Shown here: piece by piece, positions 1 to 8,644 of the stretch
How positions within the stretch are numbered: position 1 is the stretch's first letter
Layout: every line of letters starts with the position of its first letter
Assembly (NCBI GenBank): GCA_002392915.1
Contig: DGHQ01000052.1
Location: 1-19,571 of the forward strand
Length of the DNA: 19,571 nt
DNA from: Bacteroidales bacterium UBA3844
Lineage (GTDB): Bacteria > Bacteroidota > Bacteroidia > Bacteroidales > Paludibacteraceae
Direction of reading: 5' to 3'
Program-made: the position numbers and the translations under genes
The notes under the pieces: model-generated
Told to the model about the DNA's origin: nothing
What the model saw: the letters and a program-made list of their open reading frames with translations, nothing else
The model's database searches: none

Positions 1-236
1 TGATCACCGGCACGGGTGAATTCACTAGCAAATATTTCGGGTGCTTTCAACACTATCTCGCTTGCCTCGCTCACAGAAATGACATGATTTTCAGAATACA
101 AGGCTCTCAAATTAAGGCCTTCCACAGATTCCTGTTTGACTGAATCAAGTGCTTCATTTTCTTCTATATCGTCCTTACAACCTGACAATACATTCATCAA
201 TAAGACAGACACTAACAAATAAGCTTTCTTTTTCAT
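1..236 (-). CDS. C10 (streptopain-like) peptidase, N-terminal part, cut by window edge
   Basis: The 78 visible codons begin with a lipoprotein signal (lipobox VLSGC, Cys20). They continue into a propeptide-like segment that matches the first 78 residues of the peptidase at 958-2323 almost residue for residue, including the shared stretch EGLNLRALYSENHVISVSEA. The start is the ATG at 236-234, only two bases after the stop of the lipoprotein gene at 239-916, so the two are probably translated together. C10 peptidases are secreted cysteine proteases made with an inhibitory N-terminal propeptide. The catalytic domain lies outside the window, so it is not known whether this copy is intact. This is the second copy of a tandem duplication. 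Confidence 0.85.
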   Translation of the reverse strand, partial: MKKKAYLLVSVLLMNVLSGCKDDIEENEALDSVKQESVEGLNLRALYSENHVISVSEASEIVLKAPEIFASEFTRAGD

Positions 237-238
237 AT

Positions 239-916
239 TTAATCAAAATTTATAACTTGTGTAGTTGATAAAATCTTTCCGTTCTCAAAATAGATTGTGA
301 TTGCTAGATTCTGTGTTCCTTTGAATGCCATCGTGTTGTCCAAATGGAATATCAAACCATGTCTATTAAACAATAAAGTTAAATCTTCCTTCGTATACTC
401 TGAAATAAATTTATCTTTGTCTGTATACTGATCATTAGTATCCTTGTACCCACTTTTTATAAATAGATAATGGCTACGAGTATTCAATTTGACTATATCA
501 GAAAGTTCTGTTCCTTTTGGATGTGATGCATCTATATCCGCATCAGAAACCACGGAAATAGAATCTATGGCTACAGAAATTGCTCCTTCACGTCCTATAG
601 AAGTCTTTCTATTGTACCCAATGTCCCCATACTTTTTTGCCAGAGCCTCGTATTGTGCCTTGTCAGAGTCATGATTCTGGTAGATACACTTCCCTTCAAC
701 ACAAATGGTTACCACAGGTTCCGAATCAAGATACTTGCCTTCTTTCAACACCAAAGTATCTGGCACTACATAGTATGGGATACAAGACTCCGCATATTCA
801 GTAGCAACTCCTGAATTATTATTTCCTTCATCCTCATTTTTGTCACATGAGCTTGCGAACGCAAGTATCGAGATTAAACCCACACACCTCACAATTTGTC
901 TGAAAATCTTTTTCAT
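239..916 (-). CDS. Lipoprotein of unknown function, paired with C10 peptidase (copy 1)
   Basis: A 225-aa protein with a lipoprotein signal: basic start, hydrophobic stretch and lipobox AFASSC with the modified Cys near residue 24. The mature part is acidic and followed by a probably beta-rich domain. I do not recognise a family. It is a clear paralogue of the 222-aa protein at 2327-2995; the segment around IGREGAISVAIDSISVVSD is identical in both. Each copy sits directly upstream of a C10 peptidase. In Bacteroides fragilis and streptococci, C10 proteases are encoded beside small inhibitor proteins. An inhibitor or partner role is therefore a reasonable inference here, but no sequence similarity to the known Spi-type inhibitors or propeptide is visible. 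Confidence 0.85.
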   Translation of the reverse strand: MKKIFRQIVRCVGLISILAFASSCDKNEDEGNNNSGVATEYAESCIPYYVVPDTLVLKEGKYLDSEPVVTICVEGKCIYQNHDSDKAQYEALAKKYGDIGYNRKTSIGREGAISVAIDSISVVSDADIDASHPKGTELSDIVKLNTRSHYLFIKSGYKDTNDQYTDKDKFISEYTKEDLTLLFNRHGLIFHLDNTMAFKGTQNLAITIYFENGKILSTTQVINFD

Positions 917-957
917 ATAAAATTAATTTTAGTTGTTATCATAAGTATTTCTCTGTA

Positions 958-2323
958 TTATCTGTACACACAGTACATTTCGTTTTTATAACGATAATCT
1001 CGCAATTCAGAGAAAGGGGTATTATCATATAGATAGGCATCCTGCATATTAAAGCAACCTGCAGCAAAATATCCATTGCCATCACCGCTGTAACCCCAAT
1101 TATTGTGAAAGTAGTTTTCATCATAGTATGAAAATGTACTTGTATATTCTCCCGTGCTTGTATTAATTCTGTAGTTCTCTTGCTTATAATGGAGTACAAT
1201 GCCCATCAATTACCCAAGCATGACCTTTTTCATAATGAGTTGTCTTCCACCACAATTTACCCGTTGTTCTTTTTACCCTGAAGCCATCCACCAAAATAGG
1301 GCGTCTCAATTCAATTGCATTTCTAACATCTGAGGAATTGAATGATTTTGAAAATGCCTTCTTATATCCAAGACGTCCCAACAAATTATATGCGTCAGAA
1401 GTTTCGGCTCCACTTCCATCGCATCCGTATTCCATCCCCACTTCTCTTCCAACCTCTCTCATCAGTCTAGCAACATTTTCCTGATTAGAATATGTAATAG
1501 GTTCAGGTTCGGAGCTCATACTATCCCAATTCATAGCATACTGATTTAGCATTGACGGATATTTCCAGTACGACATAATCTGAGCTGTTGCCGTAGCTAC
1601 ACATCCAACCGGAGCTTTACCAGTTGTACAAATTTTGTCAACATGCATGTTATAAGGATAACCTTGACTCCAAGTGACCTCCAGCAAAGGACCTATTCTA
1701 CTCTCTGATAATAACTGATAAGCTGTACCAGTATAAATAGCACGTGTCTCTGCACTCTTTCCATCAACCACATAAGAGTTTTTCTCGGAAATAGCTAACA
1801 TAGAGTCTTTTGTCGCTTCAAATTTCTCTATGGAAAATTCAACATAATTCTGCATCTGCTCCAAGGCAAATTGCAATCCTGAATTATCCACTTCATTTTC
1901 AAGAACACCTTCATCAACGTATGCTAATAGTTGTGTCGGGATACGATCATCAGCGGCGACAATTGCAAATCCCCGGTTATCTTCAAAATTAAAGACATAA
2001 ACCAAGGTATCTCCACTCGCACTCGCTGATCTGAGAGAAGGATTAGTTCCACCATAAACACCAACACTCTCAATAACCCTTGGAGTAAAATCATTAGCAC
2101 GGGTGAATTCTCCAGCGAACATTTCAGGTGCTTTCAAAGCGATCTCGCTTGCCTCACTCACCGAAATAACGTGATTTTCAGAATACAAGGCTCTCAAATT
2201 AAGACCTTCAACTGCTTTATGTTTGAATGAATCAATAGCATCATTTTCTTCAACCTCATCATTACAACTTTGTAGCACATTCATCAACAAAACTGCTGAT
2301 AACAAATAAATTTTGTTTTTCAT
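958..2323 (-). pseudogene. C10 (streptopain-like) cysteine peptidase lipoprotein, frameshifted
   Basis: A secreted papain-fold protease of family C10. From the ATG at 2323 the frame encodes a lipobox (LQSC, Cys20), an Inhibitor_I69-like propeptide (about residues 40-180), the catalytic Cys241 in APVGCVATATAQIMSYWKYP and the catalytic His368 in KGHAWVIDG. It then stops at 1184, soon after VIDG. The missing C-terminus is in the +1 frame down to 958 and includes NNWGYSGDGNGYF, the equivalent of the Asn/Trp NWGW motif of streptopain. Reading GG instead of GGG at 1202-1204 joins the frames as VIDGIVLHYKQENY and gives about 455 aa. All catalytic elements are therefore present but split by one extra G. 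It may be a real inactivating mutation or a sequencing error. It starts 3 bp after the upstream lipoprotein stop. Confidence 0.88.
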
Positions 2324-2326
2324 TTT

Positions 2327-2995
2327 TTAATTAAATTTTACTGTCTGTGTGGTTGATAATTTTTTTCCATTCTCAAAATAAATTGAGATTGTTAAATTAT
2401 GTGTACCTTTAACTACCTTAGTGTTGTCAAAATGAAATCCCAATCCATGTCGATTAAGCAATAATGTGAAATCTTCTTTCGTATACTCTGATATAAATTT
2501 ATCTTTATATGTATACTGGTCTGTGGTGTCCTTATATCCACTTTTCACAAAAAGATAATAGCTACGAGTATTCAACTTGACTATATCAGAAAGTTCTGTT
2601 CCTTTTGGATGTGATGCATCTATATCCACATCAGAAACCACCGAAATAGAATCTATGGCTACAGAAATTGCTCCTTCACGTCCTATCGGAGCCTTATTGT
2701 TGTACCCAACGTCCTCATACTCTTTTGCCAAAACCTCGTATTGTTCCTTGTCAGAATCCTGATTCTGATAGATAACTCTTCCTTTTACATTAATAGCTAC
2801 CCCAGGCTCTATATCTAACCACCTACCTTCTTTCAAAGTCAAAGAATCCGGTTCCACATAGTAAGGGATATAAGATTCAACGTAAACATACGGGCTATCC
2901 CATCCTTCTTCAACATCTTCTTTGCATGAGCTTGCGAACGCAAGTATCGAGAATAAACCCACACACCTCACAATTTGTCTGAAATTTTTTTCCAT
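2327..2995 (-). CDS. Lipoprotein of unknown function, paired with C10 peptidase (copy 2)
   Basis: A 222-aa lipoprotein (lipobox AFASSC, Cys24). Signal peptide and central region are nearly identical to the product of 239-916, while the region just after the lipobox (an acidic linker, then YVESYIPYYVEPDSLTLKEG) and the C-terminus have diverged. It is the first gene of the predicted peptidase operon, reading from the promoter at about 3102-3135. The 35 bp upstream of its ATG (2996-3030) match, with about two differences, the 35 bp upstream of copy 1 (917-951), so the duplicated unit includes part of the leader. Function unknown; see copy 1 for the inhibitor/partner hypothesis. Confidence 0.85.
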   Translation of the reverse strand: MEKNFRQIVRCVGLFSILAFASSCKEDVEEGWDSPYVYVESYIPYYVEPDSLTLKEGRWLDIEPGVAINVKGRVIYQNQDSDKEQYEVLAKEYEDVGYNNKAPIGREGAISVAIDSISVVSDVDIDASHPKGTELSDIVKLNTRSYYLFVKSGYKDTTDQYTYKDKFISEYTKEDFTLLLNRHGLGFHFDNTKVVKGTHNLTISIYFENGKKLSTTQTVKFN

Positions 2996-3101
2996 ATAAA
3001 ATCTATTTTAGTTGTTATCATAAGTATTTCCGTTAGTGATTTTTCGCAAGACGCATTAACTTATTTTGTCTATCAATCTTCACTAAACTTAAATAACACG
3101 A

Positions 3102-3135
3102 CAAAGATACAACAAAAAAAAATGTCACTCGCAAA
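3102..3135 (-). promoter_or_regulatory. Bacteroidetes-type promoter for the C10 peptidase operon
   Basis: Minus strand: TATCTTTG (3109-3102) fits the -7 consensus TAnnTTTG. A TTTG at 3135-3132, 22 bp upstream, may serve as -33 and lies in the loop of the preceding terminator. Transcription would start near 3095, giving a leader of about 100 nt before the ATG at 2995. Confidence 0.6.
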
Positions 3136-3150
3136 TATTCGAGCGACATT
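3114..3150 (-). terminator. Rho-independent terminator after the MauE-thioredoxin gene
   Basis: On the minus strand an 11-bp inverted repeat (3150-3140 with 3131-3121, one G-U pair, 8-nt loop) is followed by nine T (3122-3114). It closes the surE-lpxB-mauE unit and separates it from the peptidase operon. Confidence 0.85.
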
Positions 3151-3220
3151 AACCTATTTTAACATTACTTTCGTTTTTCAGAAGTTGTTTGATTTTAATT
3201 ATAAAACAAAAGTAAATCTA

Positions 3221-4132
3221 TCATTCCCTCTCAAAATCACCGCTATAAATATTTCTGTAGCCAAACGTCTTCTGCACCACTCCATTGTTTAGCAAGAAGA
3301 TGGTCGGGACACGTGGAGCCACCTCATACAGAGAGTCCTGATCCATCGTGATGACGTTTCTGCGTTTCACCTTCGTCTCAACAAAAAATGAATCTATCCT
3401 CTCCTCAATTGGTTTAGATGTCTCATGCGTATGGCTGAAGACGGTGAGAATCTCGTCGTCTTGCCACTTATAACGTGTGAATATTCCTTCCATCTTGCGT
3501 GCCGCCATCTTGCACATTCCACAATGCGTGCTCAACACACATATGACCTTATCTCCTTCCAATGCCGACGGGAATTTTTCCTGCAACATCTCCGTCAACT
3601 TCTCCTGACTATACTCTCTCTCTTTTACCAGTCGCATGAAATCAGGTCGGTTGATCGCAAAAACTGAGACCACGGAGACAAGAGAAACAACCACAATTGT
3701 GATTATCCAATTTTTCTTGCTCTGCTTCAAATATTTTGCCATGCGATGTCCCCAAAACAGGAGCATCAACATCAGAAAATTCTTCGACAACGATTTGTCT
3801 GGCGGCAGATCAAACACTTCTCCCATACAATGGCAATTGCCCGTATGCCCCTGCTGTATCTGAACGATGAGGAAGATGGAAAACACCAACAACATCGCTC
3901 CTGCCACATAGTCAGCCCACTTGATGTTTGCCAACAAAGCTATGCCGACCGCCAGTTCCGCGGCGATAATCAAACGAGACACCACTGCGGCAACCTCAAA
4001 TGAGACTACCTGAAACTCATACAGATACATCTCAAATGCTGCCATACCCAACAGCTTGAGTATGGCAGAAATGATAAACAGCACTCCGACCGCTACAGTC
4101 GGGACATACCTACTTAACCTTGCAACTTGCAT
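3221..4132 (-). CDS. MauE/DoxX-like membrane protein fused to a thioredoxin-like domain
   Basis: A 303-aa protein in two parts. Residues 1-160 hold about five membrane segments with a GNCHCMG motif (Cys100, Cys102) of the MauE/DoxX-like redox membrane family. Residues 165-303 form a periplasmic thioredoxin-like domain with the CxxC motif STHCGMCK (Cys204, Cys207) and a cis-Pro-type loop in RVPTIFLL. Members of this family pass electrons or disulfides across the inner membrane to extracytoplasmic proteins, so a role in disulfide exchange in the envelope is likely; the substrate is unknown. Its ATG lies inside the preceding small lipoprotein gene (23-bp overlap), which suggests translational coupling. 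That lipoprotein is Cys-rich and could be a client or partner. Confidence 0.85.
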   Translation of the reverse strand: MQVARLSRYVPTVAVGVLFIISAILKLLGMAAFEMYLYEFQVVSFEVAAVVSRLIIAAELAVGIALLANIKWADYVAGAMLLVFSIFLIVQIQQGHTGNCHCMGEVFDLPPDKSLSKNFLMLMLLFWGHRMAKYLKQSKKNWIITIVVVSLVSVVSVFAINRPDFMRLVKEREYSQEKLTEMLQEKFPSALEGDKVICVLSTHCGMCKMAARKMEGIFTRYKWQDDEILTVFSHTHETSKPIEERIDSFFVETKVKRRNVITMDQDSLYEVAPRVPTIFLLNNGVVQKTFGYRNIYSGDFERE

Positions 4133-4280
4133 CGTTTGTGCTTAATGATGAACAACTGCCCTCAACATCATACTCTTCATACTGCTCGCCACTTTTTGTT
4201 GTGCATACACAATCATTCTCTTCTTCCATTACACATGAAGCCAAACTGAACAGACAAAATGCTATCAAAAATGCTCTCAT
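4110..4280 (-). CDS. Small Cys-rich lipoprotein (56 aa)
   Basis: Read from the ATG at 4280-4278 to a TAG at 4112-4110. The product starts MRAFLIAFCLFSLASC, a clear lipoprotein signal with lipobox LASC (Cys16), followed by an acidic mature peptide of 40 residues with further Cys residues (DCVCTTKSG, GSCSS, SCKVK). The last 23 bp overlap the start of the MauE-thioredoxin gene in another frame. The overlap and the Cys content suggest a shared role in envelope redox chemistry, which is inference. No start alternative exists that would keep the signal peptide. It resembles the two tiny lipoproteins at 18674 and 18822 in style, but not clearly in sequence. Confidence 0.75.
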   Translation of the reverse strand: MRAFLIAFCLFSLASCVMEEENDCVCTTKSGEQYEEYDVEGSCSSLSTNDASCKVK

Positions 4281-4319
4281 TGTTTTTATATTTTTACCAA
4301 CATTATATTCCTACGGAAT

Positions 4320-4337
4320 AAAAATCCCTATGGGATT
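4320..4337 (-). terminator. Weak terminator overlapping the lpxB stop
   Basis: Minus strand: AATCCC-ATA-GGGATT (4337-4323) followed by a short T run. The hairpin overlaps the lpxB stop codon (4338-4336). The stem is only 6 bp, so read-through into the small lipoprotein gene is likely. T-rich flanks on both strands would allow it to work in either direction. Confidence 0.4.
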
Positions 4338-5472
4338 ATTTTTTTATTGCCTCAATAATCTTTGCTGCGGCTCTGTCGCCCACTCCTGCATCCCCGACAA
4401 TCTTTCGGAGTGCTTCATAATCTGATTTCATCTCTTGCTGTGCCTCATCAGTAAGCAATCGACGCACTTCCTTCTCCACTTTCTCCGGAGTGAAATCTTC
4501 AATTATCAACTCCTTCACCATCTTTCTGTCGGCAATCAGATTAACAAGCGACACTTGGTCGACATGGATGAACAGTCGCAGAAAATCGTGAACCAACTTG
4601 CCACCTCCGATGTGATAGACTACAGTCTGTGGAGTGCCAATCAGTGCGGTCTCCAGAGTGGCAGTGCCCGAACATACGACCGCAGCTTTCGCCTGTGTGA
4701 GCAGACGATATGTAGCGTCATGCACCACCATCGCCTTAGCTCCAGACTCCTCTATAATTTTGTCGTATAGCGTTTCCTCTATCGATGGTGCTCCAGCAAT
4801 CACAAGCTGATAGCCATCGATATTCTTCGTCGCCTCCAACATCTTCGGCAACGACGAGCGGATCTCCTGCACTCGACTTCCTGCCAGCAGGGCTATGATC
4901 GGCTTATTATCAAGATATTGCGACGTGACAAACGAGTCGAATGTCTCATCTTGGTCGGGACGGTTGTACACCGCGTCGGCACATGGATTGCCTACATAAT
5001 CGACATTATATCCGCGTTTTCCAAACCAATCCACCTCAAATGGCAGAATCGAATAGACCCTGTCGACATATTTCTTTATATTTTTCAGACGGTACTCCTT
5101 CCATGCCCATAATTTTGGAGCTATATAATAATGTACGGGAGTGCCGGGAAGATTTTTCTTCACAAATTCCGCAATCTGGAGGTTGAAGCTCGGATAGTCC
5201 ACCAAGATCACGATGTCCGGTTTGAACTCGACAATCGCATTCTTGCAATCCTTCATGTTCTGCAGAATTTTTCCAAGATGTGTGATGACGGCGATGAATC
5301 CCATATACGCCATGTCACGGTAATGCTTCACAAGTTTGCAACCCTCATCATGCATCATGTCGCCACCCAGCCCCATGAATTCAGCCTCATGGTCCTTCTT
5401 TTTCAACGCTTTCAGAAGTCCAGACGCATGCAGATCTCCCGAAGCTTCTCCTGCTATAATAAAATACTTCAT
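4336..5472 (-). CDS. lpxB: Lipid-A-disaccharide synthase
   Basis: A 378-aa GT19-family glycosyltransferase. It condenses UDP-2,3-diacylglucosamine with lipid X to make the lipid A disaccharide on the cytoplasmic face of the inner membrane. Visible family motifs are GEASGD at residues 8-13, VDYPSFNLQIA, YYIAPKLWAWKEYR, FEVDWF...VGNPCAD, the LLAGSRVQEI segment and CSGTATLETAL near the sugar-nucleotide site. Length is normal for the family. It follows the 115-aa membrane protein by 12 bp in the surE operon; surE next to lpxB is a frequent arrangement in Bacteroidetes. Confidence 0.97.
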   Translation of the reverse strand: MKYFIIAGEASGDLHASGLLKALKKKDHEAEFMGLGGDMMHDEGCKLVKHYRDMAYMGFIAVITHLGKILQNMKDCKNAIVEFKPDIVILVDYPSFNLQIAEFVKKNLPGTPVHYYIAPKLWAWKEYRLKNIKKYVDRVYSILPFEVDWFGKRGYNVDYVGNPCADAVYNRPDQDETFDSFVTSQYLDNKPIIALLAGSRVQEIRSSLPKMLEATKNIDGYQLVIAGAPSIEETLYDKIIEESGAKAMVVHDATYRLLTQAKAAVVCSGTATLETALIGTPQTVVYHIGGGKLVHDFLRLFIHVDQVSLVNLIADRKMVKELIIEDFTPEKVEKEVRRLLTDEAQQEMKSDYEALRKIVGDAGVGDRAAAKIIEAIKK

Positions 5473-5484
5473 CTGTCTAACTTA

Positions 5485-5832
5485 TCAACCTATAAATGCT
5501 CTTGCGGCAAAGAGTCCGAACAAAAAGAATGTGGCGACTACCAAGCCTCGTGCCAGTTTCCATCGTTCCGTCTTATACATCCAGAAGAACACAAACATGT
5601 TCGGCATAAGCGAGACTATGATGTAGGGATAAAAAATCGCATTTCCCGCCACCTTCCACGAATAGTCTACCAATTCCGACATCGCATAATGAGTCTCACG
5701 ATAGACAAGAATCATCAAAAGGATAGCCGGCAAAACGAGTCCGACGATAAAGCCAAGCAAAAAATTGTCGCCACTTTTCTTTGTGCCGATATTGCCTTTC
5801 GAATCGATATAGAATTTATTGTATTCAATCAT
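5485..5832 (-). CDS. Small three-helix membrane protein between surE and lpxB
   Basis: A 115-aa protein with a short polar N-terminus (residues 1-23) and about three hydrophobic segments (24-44, about 68-86 and 97-114). Its start overlaps the surE stop by 8 bp, and lpxB follows 12 bp after its stop, so it is part of the same transcript. I recognise no family motif. Its place in a lipid A operon suggests an envelope function, which is inference only. Confidence 0.8.
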   Translation of the reverse strand: MIEYNKFYIDSKGNIGTKKSGDNFLLGFIVGLVLPAILLMILVYRETHYAMSELVDYSWKVAGNAIFYPYIIVSLMPNMFVFFWMYKTERWKLARGLVVATFFLFGLFAARAFIG

Positions 5833-6601
5833 AATTATTATTTTTTCTTTCTGGACAAAATCTCAAAGTCATATCTGTAGTGACGGGAACAATCGACACA
5901 TAGTTGTTTTCCAACGCGTATAGATCCGTGTCCGTACGATCCTTGTCGAGGTTGTGGAATTCACCAAGAAGCCAGTACTCATCCTCACCGTCGGCATTCT
6001 TACGTAGTTCAAAATCCTCGCTCCACTTGCCTCTCGCCTGATTACACAGCATCACACCTTTCACGTCGCCATCAGGAATATTCACATTCAGGCATACAGG
6101 AAGACCGGAGAATGTGTCAGCGTAATAGCTGTCATACTCACCGTCGTAATATTTCTGAAGCACATACCTTACGATATCTTTTGCGGGTTCAAGGTCGGCA
6201 TTTTCATCAAGGTTGCAGATAGAAAAACCGATTGATGGGATTCCGATGATATTGGCTTCAAGCGCAGCTCCCATAGTGCCGGAGTAGATTATATTGACAG
6301 AAGCGTTTGAGCCATGGTTGATTCCAGACAAGACAAGCGGACGCTCAGCATTCTTGAAGACAGTCTGGACCGCAAGTTTCACACAGTCTGTGGGAGTACC
6401 ATTACAAGAGTATAGAGTGACGTTGCTCAGCCTTCCCACACATTCAAATTTCAACGGTTTGTTGCACGAGATAGCGTTGCTCATTCCAGAGCGTGGGCCA
6501 TCCGGAGCGAAGACAATCACCTGGTCGAATTCACGAGCCACTTCTGTGAGAGCCCTTATACCACTGGCAGAAATACCGTCGTCGTTTGTTATTAAGATCA
6601 T
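5825..6601 (-). CDS. surE: 5'/3'-nucleotidase SurE
   Basis: A 258-aa metal-dependent phosphatase of the SurE family, which removes phosphate from nucleoside monophosphates (survival protein E). The metal site is visible: ILITNDDG (Asp7, Asp8), GPRSGMSNAIS (Ser38) and LSGINHGSN (Asn95), followed by YSGTMGAALEA. Length is typical. It is the first gene of the surE-membrane protein-lpxB unit; a -7 promoter box lies 31-38 bp upstream of its ATG. Confidence 0.96.
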   Translation of the reverse strand: MILITNDDGISASGIRALTEVAREFDQVIVFAPDGPRSGMSNAISCNKPLKFECVGRLSNVTLYSCNGTPTDCVKLAVQTVFKNAERPLVLSGINHGSNASVNIIYSGTMGAALEANIIGIPSIGFSICNLDENADLEPAKDIVRYVLQKYYDGEYDSYYADTFSGLPVCLNVNIPDGDVKGVMLCNQARGKWSEDFELRKNADGEDEYWLLGEFHNLDKDRTDTDLYALENNYVSIVPVTTDMTLRFCPERKNNNYD

Positions 6602-6631
6602 ATTATTCCTTTACTCATTGATTCCAAACGA

Positions 6632-6639
6632 CAAAGATA
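6632..6639 (-). promoter_or_regulatory. -7 promoter element of the surE-lpxB unit
   Basis: TATCTTTG on the minus strand, the same 8-mer (and the same following CGT) as the box upstream of the peptidase operon. No good -33 is visible at normal spacing. Transcription would start near 6625, giving a leader of about 24 nt. Confidence 0.6.
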
Positions 6640-6717
6640 AACAATAAAAGCCAAATAAAGAGTCGAATATCTACAATATTACCTTGTTTATGGCATAAAG
6701 CAATCTGCCCGTCAACT

Positions 6718-8571
6718 TCATCTCAGCAACGTCACATGACCATAAATGACAAAATCGGAATACTGTACATCTATAGTATACCAATAATCTGTGGATGGAA
6801 GGTCACGTCCATTTTTGTTTTTTCCGTTCCATGCGTTGTCCAGACCGTATTCCGTCGCCTCATAAACATTATTACCAAATCTGTCGTAGATTCGGATCAT
6901 TGCGTCAGGATAATATTCAATGTTCTTAATAAGCCAAACATCATTCTCTCCATCTCCATTAGGTGTAAAAAAATCACTTGGCTCGAGTTTTGGCATATCT
7001 GGAATCAGATGCAATTCCACAACACTGTCACATCCATACGAAGATTCAAAAGTTGCAGTATACACGCCCCTATCACAAACCGTCTCACCTCCAAAATCAA
7101 AAGACTCCCCAAACGGAATATGTTGAGTAACCTTATTCTTAAATTTCGGTATCACCGTCACATTGACTGGAGCGACGGGATAAATCAAACCATCTTTTTT
7201 TATTTTAAGGGAATACTCTCCTGCTTTATTCTGATTCATCTTCGAAACGACAGGACATTCCAATGTCGAATGAAAACCATTCGGGCCGCTCCATATGTAT
7301 CCTGTCACTCCAGAATCTGGAGCGTCACCAATTGAAAGGAACAAAGAATCTCCTTCACAAATTGGTCCGTTCTGCTCAATGAAAGCAGGCAACAACGGCT
7401 CCTCAACAACTTTAACATTGAAAATTTTTGCACATTGTCCAGATTCCGCCGTCAACTTGTAATCCCCTGCCTTAGAAAATTCAACATCCTTAAATTTCGC
7501 TACTGTTCCCTCCACTATCCTTATAGTTGTGTCGACAGGAGTATTTGTTATAACGCTCACATATACAGGCACTTCATCCGATTTCAAGCCATCATGAGTG
7601 GTAATTTGTACATAATAAATGCCTGAATTTGCTTTTTTTACATTAGCTATTTTGGGAGAAACTTCATTTGATTCAAAGCCATCTGGTCCCCACCATTTAC
7701 ATGATGCATATTCAGGCATATTATTTACATACAAATTTATATCCTCTCCCTCACATACAGGAGAATTACTACCAGCATCAACTATCACATTGCAATCTGT
7801 AGATGCCGAACCACTGATCTTGGAAAAACAAATATTTCCTGCTGTACCCGAAAAATTTGTCACCATTATAATATACCAATCTCCTTTTTGGGCATTACTG
7901 ATAAAACAAGACTCTGAAGCACTATTAGAAAAACTGCAATCCGCCATCTGTCCTATTGGAAAAGCATCATGATTTCCATAGAAACATTCATATTCAACAT
8001 CCGATTCGGAACGACGTTCCACAGACTCCTTACAATCCGATATTTTTTCTTTACTTTCTATTTTTTGTATTGCAGTGGCTGTAGGTCCGACAGCAAACTT
8101 GGACTCACACTGATCCAACTGCATTTGTTTACAATCATTCGTTGTGTTAGGCACCAAACAATCCACAAAATATGCATCTGCATTGGCACAGACATTTTCA
8201 AGCATCGCTTGTTTTGAGTCTCCCTTAAAAGGTCCCCAACATGCGAAATCTATATCTGCATAATTCGAATGTGATATTTTCATCAATAACTCTCCAGGAT
8301 GATCTATCTTTATAGCATACCAAGCAGGAGATGGAGTCTCATCAACACAACCAATTCCATGGGTATACCCCTTTCCGGTCCGTTTGTTCGGACGCAAAGG
8401 AAAAAAGGAGACTTCTTCATGTGAAATTCCAGCTGGATATACAATACCCAAATCATTGGCACCAGTACAAGCGGTGACAACGTCAGTATATCGGCTAAAT
8501 GGACAGGCACCAAAAACATATGATGCGCTTAATCCAATAAGTATAAAAAAAATTCTAACTACAGCATTCAT
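6718..8571 (-). CDS. T9SS-secreted surface protein with Ig-like repeats and type B sorting domain
   Basis: A 617-aa protein from the ATG at 8571. This start is preferred over the frame's beginning at 8787 because it gives a signal peptide (VVRIFFILIGLSASYVFGAC) and places the -7 box at 8637-8644 upstream of it. Domains in order: an N-terminal region with SPAWYAIKIDHPGELLMKI and DIDFACWGPF, typical of large secreted Bacteroidetes proteins; two related Ig-like repeats (SPVCEGEDINL...WWGPDGFES and GPICEGDSLFL...WSGPNGFHS); and a C-terminal gliding-associated type B sorting domain starting at FFTPNGDGENDVW, with IRIYDRFGNNVYE and WNGKNKNGRDLPSTDYWY. That domain directs export across the outer membrane by the type IX system. 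Many Cys residues suggest disulfides. The ligand is unknown. Confidence 0.9.
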   Translation of the reverse strand: MNAVVRIFFILIGLSASYVFGACPFSRYTDVVTACTGANDLGIVYPAGISHEEVSFFPLRPNKRTGKGYTHGIGCVDETPSPAWYAIKIDHPGELLMKISHSNYADIDFACWGPFKGDSKQAMLENVCANADAYFVDCLVPNTTNDCKQMQLDQCESKFAVGPTATAIQKIESKEKISDCKESVERRSESDVEYECFYGNHDAFPIGQMADCSFSNSASESCFISNAQKGDWYIIMVTNFSGTAGNICFSKISGSASTDCNVIVDAGSNSPVCEGEDINLYVNNMPEYASCKWWGPDGFESNEVSPKIANVKKANSGIYYVQITTHDGLKSDEVPVYVSVITNTPVDTTIRIVEGTVAKFKDVEFSKAGDYKLTAESGQCAKIFNVKVVEEPLLPAFIEQNGPICEGDSLFLSIGDAPDSGVTGYIWSGPNGFHSTLECPVVSKMNQNKAGEYSLKIKKDGLIYPVAPVNVTVIPKFKNKVTQHIPFGESFDFGGETVCDRGVYTATFESSYGCDSVVELHLIPDMPKLEPSDFFTPNGDGENDVWLIKNIEYYPDAMIRIYDRFGNNVYEATEYGLDNAWNGKNKNGRDLPSTDYWYTIDVQYSDFVIYGHVTLLR

Positions 8572-8636
8572 CGTCTTGTTGTGTTTTGTAAAAGTAAAAT
8601 AGATACTATATAAATCAATAATGTCGTGTTTGTTTG

Positions 8637-8644
8637 CAAAGATA
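8637..8644 (-). promoter_or_regulatory. -7 promoter element of the T9SS cargo gene
   Basis: TATCTTTG on the minus strand, matching TAnnTTTG; it predicts a start near 8630 and a leader of about 60 nt to the ATG at 8571. No convincing -33. Confidence 0.5.

Noticed and set aside
1184..1209. Programmed ribosomal frameshifting in the C10 peptidase
   Set aside because: No slippery heptamer or downstream structure is evident, and the shift needed corresponds to one extra G in a GGG run; a mutation or read error is simpler.
2975..3292. Plus-strand frame of 105 aa
   Set aside because: It covers a terminator, a promoter and the ends of two minus-strand genes; no domain or leader features.
5131..5880. 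Plus-strand 249-aa frame antisense to lpxB and the membrane protein
   Set aside because: Lies opposite clear genes, with no recognisable domain.
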